This document shows positions 1-11,633 of a DNA stretch of 64,000 bases, piece by piece. Positions within the stretch are counted from its first letter, which is position 1. Each line of letters begins with the position of its first letter. Origin of the DNA: Sphaerulina vaccinii (taxonomy: Eukaryota; Ascomycota; Dothideomycetes; Mycosphaerellales; Mycosphaerellaceae); the NCBI GenBank assembly GCA_022570795.1, contig JAKUDP010000001.1, forward strand, positions 682,001-746,000, in the 5' to 3' direction. Below the pieces are notes generated by a model. It searched no databases. It saw nothing but the letters and a program-made list of their open reading frames with translations, and was not told the origin of the DNA. Both the position numbers and the translations under genes were made by a program.

Positions 1-991
1 TCTCAAGGGTCATAACCACGTTAATCTGCGTTTCCACGCGCGACTTGGGAGATAGGGGCGCGATATGCAACGGAGATCGACCTAGTCCAGGACGAGCACC
101 AGCAGGTCCTCGAGCATGACTCGCTGGAGTGCTGCCATTTGCGCCTGGAGAAGGCGTGAACGCCATGCCACCTGGAGAAGTTAGTTGACTCGTAAAATCG
201 CCTGGCCACTGCGGATTCTGTGCTAAGGATGGGTTCCAATTCTGGTTTCCAGTATATGCTTCCGGACTGTCCGATGAGGGAGTGGAGAATATGGCATTGG
301 GAGATGCTTGGTTGAACATGAGATTGGTGGCGGGAGATGGATCGCGACTACCACCAACTGCGAACATACCAGGATTGATAGTCTGCACTGGCGACTCCCG
401 ACTGTACTGCGCAGCCATGTTCGAAGCCACGTGCGCGTCAATCGACATGGCCGCGTTGAAGTCGTTGGCATGGACTGGGCTAGAAGCGGCACTATTGAAG
501 TACTGCTGCTGCCGCATGCTGCCCTCGCCATAACTCTTGCTCTGCTCAAGTGAAAGATTGTGCATGGGCTGGGAGAAATGGTCATAGCTCCGCACTTGCT
601 GCATGTCCATCTTGCTGTCCTCCTGCTTGACCAGGTGGTGCGACTGACCATCCATGGACGCGGGCGACTCCGAAAGACCTGTCTTTCTCTTCCGTCGACT
701 TGAGGTGTCCGAAGATGAGTCTTGACTGGAGCTCTCTGCAGAGGCAGAAGCTGCAGCTATCTCAGCTCCACCATTGGTGTGTTGCGCGCCTGCACTGCTC
801 GCGCCTTCCGGGCCTGACTTGGAAGGTGTTCGCAGAGTGAGGCCAATCGGGGATTCGCCACCGTACTGCGCGTCGAGGTTCGTGAAGTCGTTAAAGGCGT
901 CGAAGCCAGAGGGAGTGTCGAAGGCGGTGGTGGAGCCCGTGTCGAACATGTCCAAGTCCTCCCACGCGTTCCCCATATTCCTCGAGTCCAT
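1..991 (-). CDS. Spt23/Mga2-like membrane-tethered transcription factor, N-terminal part (runs off left edge)
   Basis: The frame is open from an ATG at 991 to the window edge, giving about 330 residues of an incomplete protein. The visible part is a long acidic, Ser/Gln/Pro-rich region of transactivation type, with a basic patch around residues 99-103 (SRRKRK). It ends near residue 318 in SRVETQINVVMTL. That stretch resembles the start of the conserved region in fungal Spt23/Mga2-type proteins, which further on carry an IPT/TIG domain, ankyrin repeats and a C-terminal membrane anchor. In yeast these ER-tethered factors are released by Rsp5/proteasome processing and control OLE1 and lipid desaturation. 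The IPT, ankyrin and transmembrane parts lie outside the window, so the identification rests on the entry motif and the composition of the N-terminus. No intron is visible here. The nearest neighbour upstream is TSC2 on the same strand, more than 2 kb away. Confidence 0.7.
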   Translation of the reverse strand, partial: MDSRNMGNAWEDLDMFDTGSTTAFDTPSGFDAFNDFTNLDAQYGGESPIGLTLRTPSKSGPEGASSAGAQHTNGGAEIAAASASAESSSQDSSSDTSSRRKRKTGLSESPASMDGQSHHLVKQEDSKMDMQQVRSYDHFSQPMHNLSLEQSKSYGEGSMRQQQYFNSAASSPVHANDFNAAMSIDAHVASNMAAQYSRESPVQTINPGMFAVGGSRDPSPATNLMFNQASPNAIFSTPSSDSPEAYTGNQNWNPSLAQNPQWPGDFTSQLTSPGGMAFTPSPGANGSTPASHARGPAGARPGLGRSPLHIAPLSPKSRVETQINVVMTLE

Positions 992-3355
992 GATTCGGGG
1001 TCCAGTCCAGCCCACAGTTCCTTCTCTTCCTAGTTCCAGCGCGCGGCCACTGACCCTACGCAGCGCCGGATACAGGAGGGGTGGTGTAAGCAGAGAGGGC
1101 GGACGTCTCGCTCGCCAAATACTTCACAGACAGACAGACAGCAGACTCCGCACGAGAGCAACAAGCCACCGCGCCAGCAATGCACACGCACTTGGCTGCT
1201 CTGCCTAACCTAAGATGCCGTCCCTCTTACAACAATCCCGCGCTAGGCTGCATCTGCACTGCACAGTCCGTATTCGGCACCCGATTGTTGACTGACTCCC
1301 CAGACGTCCCCGCAAGTCCACCAACTCTGAGCGAATGTGAGGAATAATAACACCGAGTGGTCGTCGTCGTTGATAGCCAGAAGAGTTGCGCTCGCGCAGC
1401 ACGTAATTCACGGTCTGTGGCGTGAACCAGAGCTATTAGTCCGTCGAACCTTGTTGCAGTAGTCAGTAAGTAATAAGCTGTGGCCAAGTACCAAAGTATT
1501 CTCCTCTTGGTTCGTGTCCTCTTGTGCCTTGAAAGTAATTGGTGATGTCTACAATACAACTCCTCCTTCTCTCCTGTACGGCGGCAACGAGTACACCAGA
1601 CCAGGCCAGCAGGCACAGGCAGGCATTACCCAAGGGCTGTTACGGTCCAGTTCACAGTCCGCTATTCGGCAGCGTCCCCACTACGACGAGGAGTAGGGAG
1701 CCCCATCCCTGCCCACTCGTGCATCCTCTGTGCAACACCTCTCTGTGGTACTGCTATATGAGAGACATGCGCCGCCGGCAACCTACTGCCAATGCCGGAG
1801 CATGCCTATCTGGAGACTGCCATATATGCTATACTTGCCGCCTCCATCCTATCTTTCTACCATACTACTCACTCGCACATAGAGCAGTCATGATATACAC
1901 CGAGCGCGGAGAAGCTAATGAACACCCAGATGTATCACGATCTCCAACCCCGGCGGCTCCGTAGTCATCTTTATATGCAGGTATGCAGCTTGCCGTTCGC
2001 CTGCTGAGAACAATAGGACTTAACACTGCAAGTAATCAATACAGTCTGCTCTGAGAGGCTGACAGTACGCAAACCTGGCCACTATTCCAGGTCTCGACTT
2101 GTGCTAGGCGAGCAGTGGAGTCGGCCCGTGGCTGCCGATTACCTGAGATGATCAGAGCGAGGACAAGGACCTGCACCTGCGCTGGCACGAACAGTTTCTG
2201 GAGAAGATGCTGCTCGATCCACTTCACTGTATGCTGGCAGGCACTTCAAGCATCAAATGATGCATTCGTGCAACAATCTCCATGCGACTTGTGCTCCTCG
2301 AATCCTCATCACCCGAGCAATATGACGGATTGCAGCAGCAGCAGCAGTACGAAGGATTCAGCTATGCCTTGGAAGTGGAGCTCAAATGCCAATTCGTTAT
2401 CTACACTAGGAAAGGCCTCATATCAAGCTTGACAGACAACCGGGACAGATATACTTGCATCAACAACAATCCACTTCTCGCAGGGCTTAGGAAGTAGGAC
2501 TCCGAAAGACTCCAGGCGATCTATACTTACGAAAGCTACACCGAATAGCCACCGAAAATACGTTCGAGGTCGTCGTGCTTGGCATATTGCCGGCTAGCCA
2601 CCACACGAAAGGACCACTTTTGCCTCAGGAGCCACAGGAAAGGTCCACCGCCTGCCTCAGGAACAGGTAACTCTTCTCCATACCTTACGTGCGACGATCC
2701 CAGATCTGGCCTATTACAGTGAGTTGTCACATTAAGCGCTGGCCGGAGCATGGCGACGCCACAATGGATCTTTCTCCACAGTGCGCAATCGTGACAGGTC
2801 CAGGTTCAAGGCTATAGTTTCACGAGAGAAGTGGATAGAGTCGGAGAACCTCTCTACTGATAGAAAGACAACGGGCATAGTCACTACACTACGCCGTGGT
2901 ATATGTCTTGCATATCAAGCATGAGCACTCATGTGGCATCACTATCAGCACGGGAATAGAAAAGCCCGGGGTCGAGAGGAGCCGTGAAGAGTCAGAACTC
3001 GCGTGGCCAAATTCGACCTCATCTCTCGGAGTCTGCTCCAGATGCTGAAAGTACAGGGTAATGCGAAGACCGAAAGGCGAGTGGCGACATGGAAACAGGA
3101 AGGTCTCAGCGGAGAACAGGTAACGATACCGTTCTGGGTCCTGGCCCACTGCATTGATGCGAGTCTTCCGCAATCGCTCATATCTATACAAGCAAAGATG
3201 GGGTATCTCCAGCAAACAATCAATAGCAAAACACAAAACTTTTGTTCGTCGTCGAGACGCTGCTCTCTGCGCAAACGTCTTCATACCGACCATTCCAAGA
3301 CGCCTTTTGAATGCCCCATCCCAATATGCCACTCACTACTCGTATCACTTTCTCC
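992..3355. other. Intergenic: leader of the Spt23/Mga2-like gene and 3' flank of TSC2
   Basis: Chance ORFs of up to about 147 codons occur on both strands but show no domain, signal or splice structure. A short CAGA-type repeat lies near 1127-1142 and a small CAG run near 2331-2346. The long spacing fits a promoter and 5' leader of a regulatory gene reading left. Confidence 0.6.
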
Positions 3356-6300
3356 TCACTCCAACGCCTCCTGTTTCGCCTTATACTGCGCATACAACCT
3401 CTTAATCATATGCAACCTCGATCTCCAACTACTCGGATAATCACCCATATCTCCCGCCTGCCACATAATAGAAAAGACACAAGAGTTGAGAGCCAGATTT
3501 CTCACATAGCCACCTAAACTCGCCCCTGATATGACTTTGACTTCGCTCGCGCTCGATAGGCTGGGAAATCCAGGCCGAGATAAGACACGAACGTTATAGA
3601 AACGTTCTTGCTTCGGTTTGTTGCATGTGATTTCTCTCGCTTGCAAGAAGGAAGTTCTTTCCGAAGGTGAGATCACGATGTAGACGTAATTGAAAGCCGA
3701 GGGAAAAGTATTGAACTGGAAATCCGAGCCGGAATTATTGAAGACGATGTTCACGAAGTCGTTTCCTATGTGGCGTTTCTTGTTGATGACTGCCAAGTGA
3801 GGATCAGAGTCATTGGGCATGAATGTTGTGATATGGTAGACCAGCTCGGTAACTTCGTTGTTCCAGACCATGGTATAAGCACCATCTGCGTCTTCTGCGC
3901 GATCGAGACCTTGGGAGTTGAAGTTGGCGCCTTTGAGCTTACGGAGAGATCCGAGATCTTCGAGGAATTCACGATAGTCTGGTGTTCCGGAGGTGTTGAG
4001 GAGGATTTGGTTTTCGTCGGTTTGGTCTTCGCCTACGAAGATGACGCCAGCTTTGTGGGAGTCGAGGGCGGAGGTCCGATCGAACATTGTTATTGCTCGG
4101 GTCACGGCTGGATCGTCGTCGGGCAGCGTGATGATCGTGTCTGATCCTAGTGCAGAGTAGGGACGAGGAATGGCAACTTTGCCATATGTGCGTCCATCCT
4201 CGTCGCCGGGAAAGACGTTGAGATAGTCCTGCGTGTCAGCCTCTACCGTTACTGAAGCCATTAGACGCTTCTCAAGCTCATCTGGCTCTTCGTGGTCATG
4301 GTCCATATGATTCGAGAGCAGTCTTTGCGCGGTTCCTGATGGTCGTCTAATCGTCACAATCGTCTTGCCAGTCCGTAAAGATGTTTCTGTTGTGATCAAA
4401 AGAATGCCTGTAACACGATGGCATGTGATGATACGCCCATCGATATCATCGAAGACATTGACAAGGGGTGCGGCAGTCTCTTCTTCGGCGTCGATGCGAT
4501 CCATCAGGTCGATTGTGACCAGTCCTTGTTCTTCAATGCGCTCACTGCCATCAATGTCGGTATATCGTAGGCATCCACTGATGTACTCCTTCAGTCCGTG
4601 CCGATCTTCGCGTCGTAATGCCATGTACCAGAAGGTGATGACATGGTGTGCTAGTGCATACACATATTGTGCCATGTCATCGTTGGCGCTGCTGCTCATC
4701 CCCGCGCTCTGCTCACTGGTCGGCGTTCGTTTTCGCTCTAGCGAAGAAACGCTTCGAACAGACTGCAGGTAGCTGTGGCAGACTCCGAATATCTTCTTGA
4801 AGTCCTCGATGCGAAGCCTGTCCTGCAAATCCGAGAAGCGCGATAACCCAGCGAAGAACTCGAGTACATATATGGCCAGTGTTCGCTGCGTCACCATCTT
4901 GGTCATCTTGTTTATGACGATGTCCATGTAACTGGCCATGAGTTCTGGTAGCTCATAGCAGCATATCGTAAGAGCGTGGATGCAGTGGATGCTGGGCATG
5001 TAGTCTCGAGAGCCGGCCACATTGATGATAGTGACGATCGCGGACTTCACATCGTTTCTCGGCAGGCAATAGTGATAGCTGATGATCGCGGTGAGGATCT
5101 GTATCAATTGTATGATGACATACGACTTGCTCAAGTCAGGTGTTGGTGGCTCGACGAATCTATCTGCCTTTAGCAGATCGCAGACCGCTTGACGAAGTAT
5201 GTTCATCTGGCGGAAGCTACCACGCCATAGTACGTGGTTGCGAACCAAGGCGGGTAGCGATACCAGCATGGCATTATAGACATCCCATTGATCAGGTGGC
5301 CGTACGATCATACCATGTATGGCATCGACCAGCGCCTCGAGTGACAGAGTTGAGAGCCCGTAGAGGTTGTAGAATCGCGCTGAACGGCCAGTTGGAAGAT
5401 CGGACGAGTTGATCTGTGTGGGATCCAGATATCCTTCACCTGCAGCATCGGCCCTAATGCTCAACACAAGTTTCATGGCTTCGACGCTGTGCCGTGCTGC
5501 TTGGCACAGGAGTGGAAACAGCCAGTTCCTCTGAGCCTCCCACTTCTCCTTCTTCGTTTTGTGGCAAAATATCCTGACCATACCTCTTGCAAGAATATCC
5601 ACTACTGTAGGTGCAGTCGCAGAATCCTGTATGAGGCTGTGGAGGGTGTAGACGAAATCTTTTCGCGCTGTTGTATTCTCGGTTGAGAAATATGCCGACA
5701 CGCTGAGATTGATGAACCCTTCCAGTTCTACGGCATATAGAGCTGAATCGCTCAGTTGGCTGAGAAACGCACGATACCCATCCTCCCACATTTTGTACTG
5801 ATCTAGCATCAAGGCACGATGCCACGGTGCGAGGAGCTGGCCTGTAAGCGAGGCAGGAAGCGGTATCCGAGCTTCTACAAAGATCTGGGCCATGTCGGGC
5901 TGATGTCGCAATTCGAATGAGCCAAGTCTGAGCTCAAGACCAGAGAACAACGCTTCGATAGCGCTCTTATCCAGCTCCAGTGCCACGCAGTTCTCAATCA
6001 GGTCCAGGCCAATCCCAAGTCCTCCGTCTTTGACGAGCTCTTCAAATACTTGCTCGTCCCGCAGCATAGTGCCCATCATGATTGCGACGTGTTCGCGTAG
6101 GATGGCATTGTCGCGCACAGGACATTTTCGAAGTCCACGGATGAGCTGAATGGCGCGCATAGAAGGAAGTCCAGCTTCTCGAGCTGGTAAAAGGTTATCG
6201 ATCGTGATCAGAAGTGCGCCAATTGCTGCAGAGAATTTGTACTTGTCCCAAAAGTTTTCATGATTGGTGATGATGTCCAGGAGAGTTCCCGTGAACTGTC

Positions 6301-7227
6301 CTCCGAGATGAGATGCCAAAATGTGCTGTGACACTGTCCATGCCTGTGTATTGAGTCGCCTATGTCTGTTGGACCGACTTCCTTGGTAATATGCGTAAGA
6401 TATGAATTGTACTGCCGGAAGCAGGTCCGGGATCAGCGAATAGATTCCAATGGTGTCAATCAAGTGAAGCGCAGCATAGGAGTCGGCTGTCGAGGATGAC
6501 GAGCTCGCTGCATTGAGCGCTGTATTTAGGAGGACCTTGAGTGCTGGAGGCGCGAACCATTTTGCATGGAATTGTATTGACGTCGCAGTTTCCTGAAGGA
6601 CTAATGCAAGTGGAGTTTTCAGACTTGGTGATAGAGAGTGGTCATCTTGTGAAGAATTTCGAGCGATGGCGTCTGTGAGTTCTTGACACAGCGTGGCCTC
6701 ATGCGGCTCTATGTCATGACGATTTGCGGGCTCCATACCAATATGAGTGCCGTTGAGGTTGATGTGGAGTCCAGTAAGAATTGTGCTGTGATGAACATGT
6801 CAGCTTTCAGTCAATAGACGAAGTTACACCACTTCCATGCACGATCGCGCAACACAGGTAGCTGGGCAAGCGCAGATTCGAGGGTTGCTTGAGTGAGGCA
6901 GTTGGCAGGCAGTGTCCGCGAGGCAAAGCCTTGTTCGAGGCCGCCATCACAGTCAAGACCACCCTATCCACTGCCTTGCACAGCAATGCACAGACTCTGG
7001 CCTCCTTCGAGATCATCTGAGGCATCCACTTCTGGGTATCTTTTCAAATGACGAATCATGCTAGCAGTCTTGCATGCGGATGACCGGGATGAGGTGAAAC
7101 TGTCTTCAGCAGCAGACAGACAAAGAAACATATCAACATACCTCGAGGTTGGCGTCGACAGGTTGCTTCCAGACAGGCTCGAGAGCGGCCGCCATTCTGG
7201 TGTAGGAGGCACATGTTGTCCGTCCAT
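3356..7227 (-). CDS. tsc2: Tuberin (TSC2), Rheb GTPase-activating protein
   Basis: The main exon (6785 to 3356) encodes over 1100 residues. The first two thirds are an alpha-helical HEAT-like tuberin body. The last third is a Rap/Rheb-GAP domain, with the conserved block DSHKAGVIFVG around residue 885 of the ORF and the catalytic asparagine-thumb motif KRHIGNDFVNIVFNNSG around residue 990. Tuberin, with hamartin, switches off Rheb and so restrains TORC1. The first in-frame ATG of the large ORF is at 6736, but the reading continues upstream: an intron 6829-6786 (donor GTGTAA, acceptor CACAG) joins LRDRAWK to CTILTGLHINLN in frame. A plausible first exon is 7227-7142 (MDGQHVPPTPEWRPL) ending at a GTATGT donor. 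The exon between about 7060 and 6830 could not be fixed, because a stop lies in the most protein-like frame near 6962. The GAP domain and Asn thumb are intact, so the gene should be functional. Confidence 0.9.
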
Positions 7228-7737
7228 AGACACCTTTCCTTTCCTTCCTCGACGAGTGGACTTCTGAATGAGCCAGCTGGTGGAGAGGTCGCATTGTTGA
7301 TAAGGGCTAGATTTGATTCGAATTTTCGTGGAGGTCGTGCGTGCGCATGGCTGAAGACAGCAGGTGGTGCCCGGGTCGTGTTCTATTCTCTCCTATCCAT
7401 CTGATGATACGTGAGCGGTTCTGTCATGATGTTCCAGCGGGTGGAATCGGTTTTGCAGGGTTGGAATCATTGCGGCCGCCACGCAAAAAACACCCCACTA
7501 CCTACTGCAGAAATTGAGTTCGTGCTACGGGTCGTGGCGTTCATCCCTGCCGCCGTCCGCGCGCTGCCCTGTATTTTGTTTCTAGAGCCTCATGAATACT
7601 CCACCCTGGTCAGACTGATGAACACTTTGGGACAGTGCTGGAGATCTGTTCGGATGGAGTGTCCCTCTCTTCGACGAGACATCGGCACAGCATGAAGGCC
7701 CGACGAGAAGACGAATGCGACTGCGACGACCCTCGCC
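7228..7737. promoter_or_regulatory. Shared divergent promoter region of TSC2 and TRS120
   Basis: About 510 bp separates two genes that read away from each other. Small ORFs here are unconvincing. No specific binding site is claimed. Confidence 0.6.
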
Positions 7738-10700
7738 ATGGATCACTTCTCGCCCGTCGCAGGAGCCTGCGTGCGCGTGCTGTGTCTCCCAGTGGGCAGC
7801 ATTGAACGCAGCAAATTCGCGCTCGTCGTGCAGAGACTGCAGCAGGAAGCGAGCGTCATCCCATTGGCAGACATTGCACCGCACTCGAGCGACGAATCCC
7901 ACACACTCTCGCCCAAGTCCTTCCCTCTGGGCTCACTCCTCTATCGCTTCTCGCCCTCGGCGCCCTCCGAACTGCAGCAGCAGCTTTCACCATATGAGCT
8001 GTTCCGAGAGCCTCTACTGGTCATTGGCGTGGTAGATGGTCTGGAGGGCGATGAGGATGCCCGGCGGAAAGTGCTGGACGAGGCGTCAGCCTACCTCAAG
8101 GAGCGCCATCCGCGTGTTGTTCACAGACAGCTGGCGGTGCTGGGAGAAGATGGCAATGCGCGCGTAGACAGGGCTGTTACTGTGTCGAACATCGACAGCC
8201 ATGATGATCCATCTCTGCGAGCTGCCATGTGCGATATATCAGCGCGCTTTCTGGTCGAATTCACTACTTATGCCAAAGCACTGCAGGCGTCCCCGTCAAT
8301 TCAAACCCCAGGCCAGACTGCTCGTGCCCTGCAAAGGAACTCCTCTATTCGTGACAGCGACAAGCGTTCCAGCTCTGGAATGTCAAGTCCTGTCGATGAG
8401 GATGGTCCAGCAAAGGCACCGCCTCTTCCAGCAAAGGCACCGCCTCTTCCAGCAACATCATTCGAGCAGATGCCGAGTGCTAATGCTGCTACAAACACTC
8501 TCGAGCGATCCGATAGTAGAGGAAGCAGTCAGAGTGGCGGTAGCAAAGGCAAAGGCCACAATCGCACATCGAGTCACGACCGCATTGCCTTACAAGGCTT
8601 TGGTTCTGGCACGTCTCAGGAGAAGCTGCGCATCAGGGGCAAGTCGCGCGTAGGCATTGTGCTTGGCTCAATCTACATGATGGCCGGACATTGGAACGAT
8701 GCTTTGCCCATCTTGGTCGAACACACTACGAAAGCTCGATCGCTTTCCGATCATCTTTGGCATGCCAAGGGTCTGGAGAACTCAATGCTGTGTATGTTGC
8801 TGCTTGCGTGGGTTGGCGTCGACTTCCAAGTACCTTCGATATGTGACCCCATCACCGAGCGTACAGGCTCTTCTACTATGGCTCGTGCCAGCATTGACGC
8901 TCGACTCGCTGCTGAAGGTATGCAGCGACAGATTGTGCGCCTTTCCGTCGCAATTCCCGATCTGTCGAAGCTGATCTTGAATCTGTATCGCTCTCATGAG
9001 GGGGCTCTGGAGCTTCCAGCTATAGTACCAGCAGAAGCAACTGTTCGCATAGCAAGGCTGCTTGCCGCACTTGCCGCTGCAGGAGGTGAGCTATCGTCTA
9101 CCAAGATTGAGCCAATTGTCGTTGGGTCTAGTAGGCTGCAGCAGAGTCCGTACAGTGGTTCAATGCCACTCGGACGATCGCGACCATACTCTAGAATCGC
9201 AATCGCAGAACTCTTGGCACAGGCGCTGCCTACGAACGAAGATGGAATGCCAGTCGCGGATCACATTCAGCTTCTCTCCGGCATAGCAACTTCGTACGCC
9301 ACGTTAGGTCTCAAGCGCAAGAAAGCCATCACGATCAAAGACTTGATACACCGTCTGACTCAGGCTCTTCTTCAAGCACGAAAGCTAGGTGCCGCCGAGA
9401 TGGGTATACATCCCGCTGCCGCCCTCTCCATCGAGTCTGGCCAGCACTCTGCATCACGACCAGGTGATGAGAACAGTGGTCTTCACGACTTGTTTCACGA
9501 GCTGGCTGTCACTTATGGTGCCGATATCACCATGGCATCGCAGACCAACAGTCCTACATATGTCGACACCAAGGCATATGGCAGTGGACCTCTCAAGCGG
9601 GATATCATGAAGGAGTTGGCACATTTCTGCGAAGCCTCACCAGATCCGCTTGGGGTCCTGTCTCTGACCGCATCTCTTCTTCGTGCTGCAGGGCCCAATT
9701 CCGCCATCGATGCTGGAGTGACCAGCATCGACAACGCCTTCTCACGCGAAGAGCAGATGCACTATGCTACTGTCATCAATCGTACTGTAGCAGTATCGAG
9801 GCATCTCGGATTCACGGACGTCCTTGCGGAATACTGGGATCCATTCCTTGTGCGCATGGTACAGATACTGCAGCCCAGCGGTCAACGGGTGGTAATAGAC
9901 AGGACCAAGCTCAATGTGACACAAAAGTCCTCCGATCAGCCCATCGCGCCAGGAAACCCGCTTCTGTACGATCCTAGTGCGAGTAGACCTGGCACTGCAG
10001 CACGGGAAACATTCCTACTCGTAGCCAATGAAGCTTCTGAGTGCCAGGTAACACTACAGAATCCATTCGACATTCCTGTCGACATCGAAGTTCTTGAGCT
10101 CGTGACTGATGGGATCGAGCTAGGCTCATCACATCCGCCAACCACTCTTGGTCCGTTGAGATTTCAGCAAATCACCTTGATGATAATGCCCAAAGCCGTC
10201 GGAGTCACAAAGATCACCGGCTGTCGTATCAAGATGCGAGGTTGCTACCCACAACACTTCCCCATCGTGACGACGCCCTGGGCACCTCAAGCACTGCTCA
10301 CACTTAAGGATCTGCACATCGGCTCGCGCAATGCTAATCCATCTACTAGCACGGAGTCGGGATTGAGAACCCTCGGGATCGAAGCAGATCATGTGTCCGC
10401 AACAGTGATCGATGAGTTGCCAACTTTAGTGCTTGAAAGCACAACAGCATTGGAGTCAGGTCTTATGCTGCTCGAAGGTGAGAGCCGGTCGCTAGAGCTT
10501 ATTCTCCGCAACACTGGCAACATAGCAGCCACTGTGTTCGAGGCCACTGATACCGCTGATGTCCTTCGTCGTGACGACGAACACAAACTCAAACTACGTG
10601 GTGTCAGACACAAGCGCTCGAAGTCGTTCCTACCGACGACTACTATACCGCCTGGAGAGTGTACCACTTTCAAGTTCAGAGTGGAGGGCAAAGCCGGTCT

Positions 10701-11583
10701 ATCCAGCACGCAAGCCAACTTCTTTTACCAAGCAAGTGGAGGGCTGGACACGAAACACGCACGCGTGGTCTCTGTGCCTGTCATCATGACTGTGAATGCT
10801 GCACTACAAGTTCATAGCCTCGAGATCACGCAACCTAGTGGGAGCGACGGCAGCGATACCCTGCTCGTCTCTTTCGATCTAAGGAACGCATGGCCACAAT
10901 CAGTCTTCTACGAATGCTTTGAAAAGGCTGCACGACGCCTTGAGTGGCGACGGGAGTCATCGGACGCGCCGCAAGATATCAAAGACGGACAGCTAGCTCC
11001 TGGGGAGATACGGCGGATCTACTTGTCTTTGCGGCAAGATTGCAATACATTTGACTACGAAGAAGAGGCCGAGAGTGCTCGAATACGATTCCTGGATCAA
11101 TTGCACGTGTCCTGGCGAGTGGAAGAGCACAGCGGATATGTGGATCTACTCGGCCTGCCTCTCTCTTCCGATGCTATGGATCTTGCGCGTGGTTCACCTG
11201 TCAGTTTGCATATCAGCGCCAGTCGCGTAAGCAAAGAAGAACCCGGCGAGTCTTCGACAGGAATCTTTGCTGTCGGTGACTACATCACAATCACAGCCAG
11301 ACTCAAATCTCGCTCCAAGAGAACAGGACATCTATCTGTGGAGCTACAGTCGCAGAGTCATGATAGTCGGAGATTTGCTATCGCAGGCAATCTGAAGCGC
11401 GTCTTGTCTCCTCTCGATGCTGGTGTGGAGACGACTGCTGAGTTTGTGGTCTGCCCATTACTGGCTGGCCAGTTGGAATTCGATACTGTGGTGCGACCTG
11501 TTCAGCTTGGGAGACAGATAGAGCTGGACGGCTGGGTTGCTCATCAGAAGCTGACGATTGATATAAAAGGGAGAACGGCTTGA
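7738..11583 (+). CDS. trs120: TRAPPII complex subunit TRS120 (HypA/TRAPPC9 family)
   Basis: A single open frame of 1281 residues starts at ATG 7738. The opening (MDHFSPVAGACVRVLCLPVG), followed by a Trs120-type N-terminal region and a long C-terminal part rich in beta-strands, matches the Trs120/TRAPPC9 family. In Aspergillus this is HypA, needed for polarised growth. The protein is a subunit of TRAPPII, which acts on Rab11/Ypt31-type GTPases at the late Golgi. A Ser/Pro-rich insertion at roughly residues 185-290 interrupts the N-terminal region and includes a perfect 21-bp tandem duplication at 8407-8448, repeating PAKAPPL. Length is somewhat below the usual 1400 or so of filamentous fungi. 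No intron is needed. It is divergent from TSC2 and convergent with the MFS gene after it, only 50 bp from that stop codon. Confidence 0.88.
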   Translation: MDHFSPVAGACVRVLCLPVGSIERSKFALVVQRLQQEASVIPLADIAPHSSDESHTLSPKSFPLGSLLYRFSPSAPSELQQQLSPYELFREPLLVIGVVDGLEGDEDARRKVLDEASAYLKERHPRVVHRQLAVLGEDGNARVDRAVTVSNIDSHDDPSLRAAMCDISARFLVEFTTYAKALQASPSIQTPGQTARALQRNSSIRDSDKRSSSGMSSPVDEDGPAKAPPLPAKAPPLPATSFEQMPSANAATNTLERSDSRGSSQSGGSKGKGHNRTSSHDRIALQGFGSGTSQEKLRIRGKSRVGIVLGSIYMMAGHWNDALPILVEHTTKARSLSDHLWHAKGLENSMLCMLLLAWVGVDFQVPSICDPITERTGSSTMARASIDARLAAEGMQRQIVRLSVAIPDLSKLILNLYRSHEGALELPAIVPAEATVRIARLLAALAAAGGELSSTKIEPIVVGSSRLQQSPYSGSMPLGRSRPYSRIAIAELLAQALPTNEDGMPVADHIQLLSGIATSYATLGLKRKKAITIKDLIHRLTQALLQARKLGAAEMGIHPAAALSIESGQHSASRPGDENSGLHDLFHELAVTYGADITMASQTNSPTYVDTKAYGSGPLKRDIMKELAHFCEASPDPLGVLSLTASLLRAAGPNSAIDAGVTSIDNAFSREEQMHYATVINRTVAVSRHLGFTDVLAEYWDPFLVRMVQILQPSGQRVVIDRTKLNVTQKSSDQPIAPGNPLLYDPSASRPGTAARETFLLVANEASECQVTLQNPFDIPVDIEVLELVTDGIELGSSHPPTTLGPLRFQQITLMIMPKAVGVTKITGCRIKMRGCYPQHFPIVTTPWAPQALLTLKDLHIGSRNANPSTSTESGLRTLGIEADHVSATVIDELPTLVLESTTALESGLMLLEGESRSLELILRNTGNIAATVFEATDTADVLRRDDEHKLKLRGVRHKRSKSFLPTTTIPPGECTTFKFRVEGKAGLSSTQANFFYQASGGLDTKHARVVSVPVIMTVNAALQVHSLEITQPSGSDGSDTLLVSFDLRNAWPQSVFYECFEKAARRLEWRRESSDAPQDIKDGQLAPGEIRRIYLSLRQDCNTFDYEEEAESARIRFLDQLHVSWRVEEHSGYVDLLGLPLSSDAMDLARGSPVSLHISASRVSKEEPGESSTGIFAVGDYITITARLKSRSKRTGHLSVELQSQSHDSRRFAIAGNLKRVLSPLDAGVETTAEFVVCPLLAGQLEFDTVVRPVQLGRQIELDGWVAHQKLTIDIKGRTA
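8407..8448. repeat. 21-bp perfect tandem duplication inside TRS120
   Basis: The unit ccagcaaaggcaccgcctct plus one t occurs twice head to tail and encodes PAKAPPL twice in the disordered insertion. The length is a multiple of three, so the frame is kept. Confidence 0.9.
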
Positions 11584-11633
11584 ATGAAGATAATATGTTG
11601 CACAGGCATCAATATGCAACTATGTGTCGGAAC

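Noticed and set aside
2889..3440. Opposing ORFs of about 145 codons in the 3' flank of TSC2
   Set aside because: Both strands are open over the same DNA and neither looks protein-like; one overlaps the end of the TSC2 coding region.
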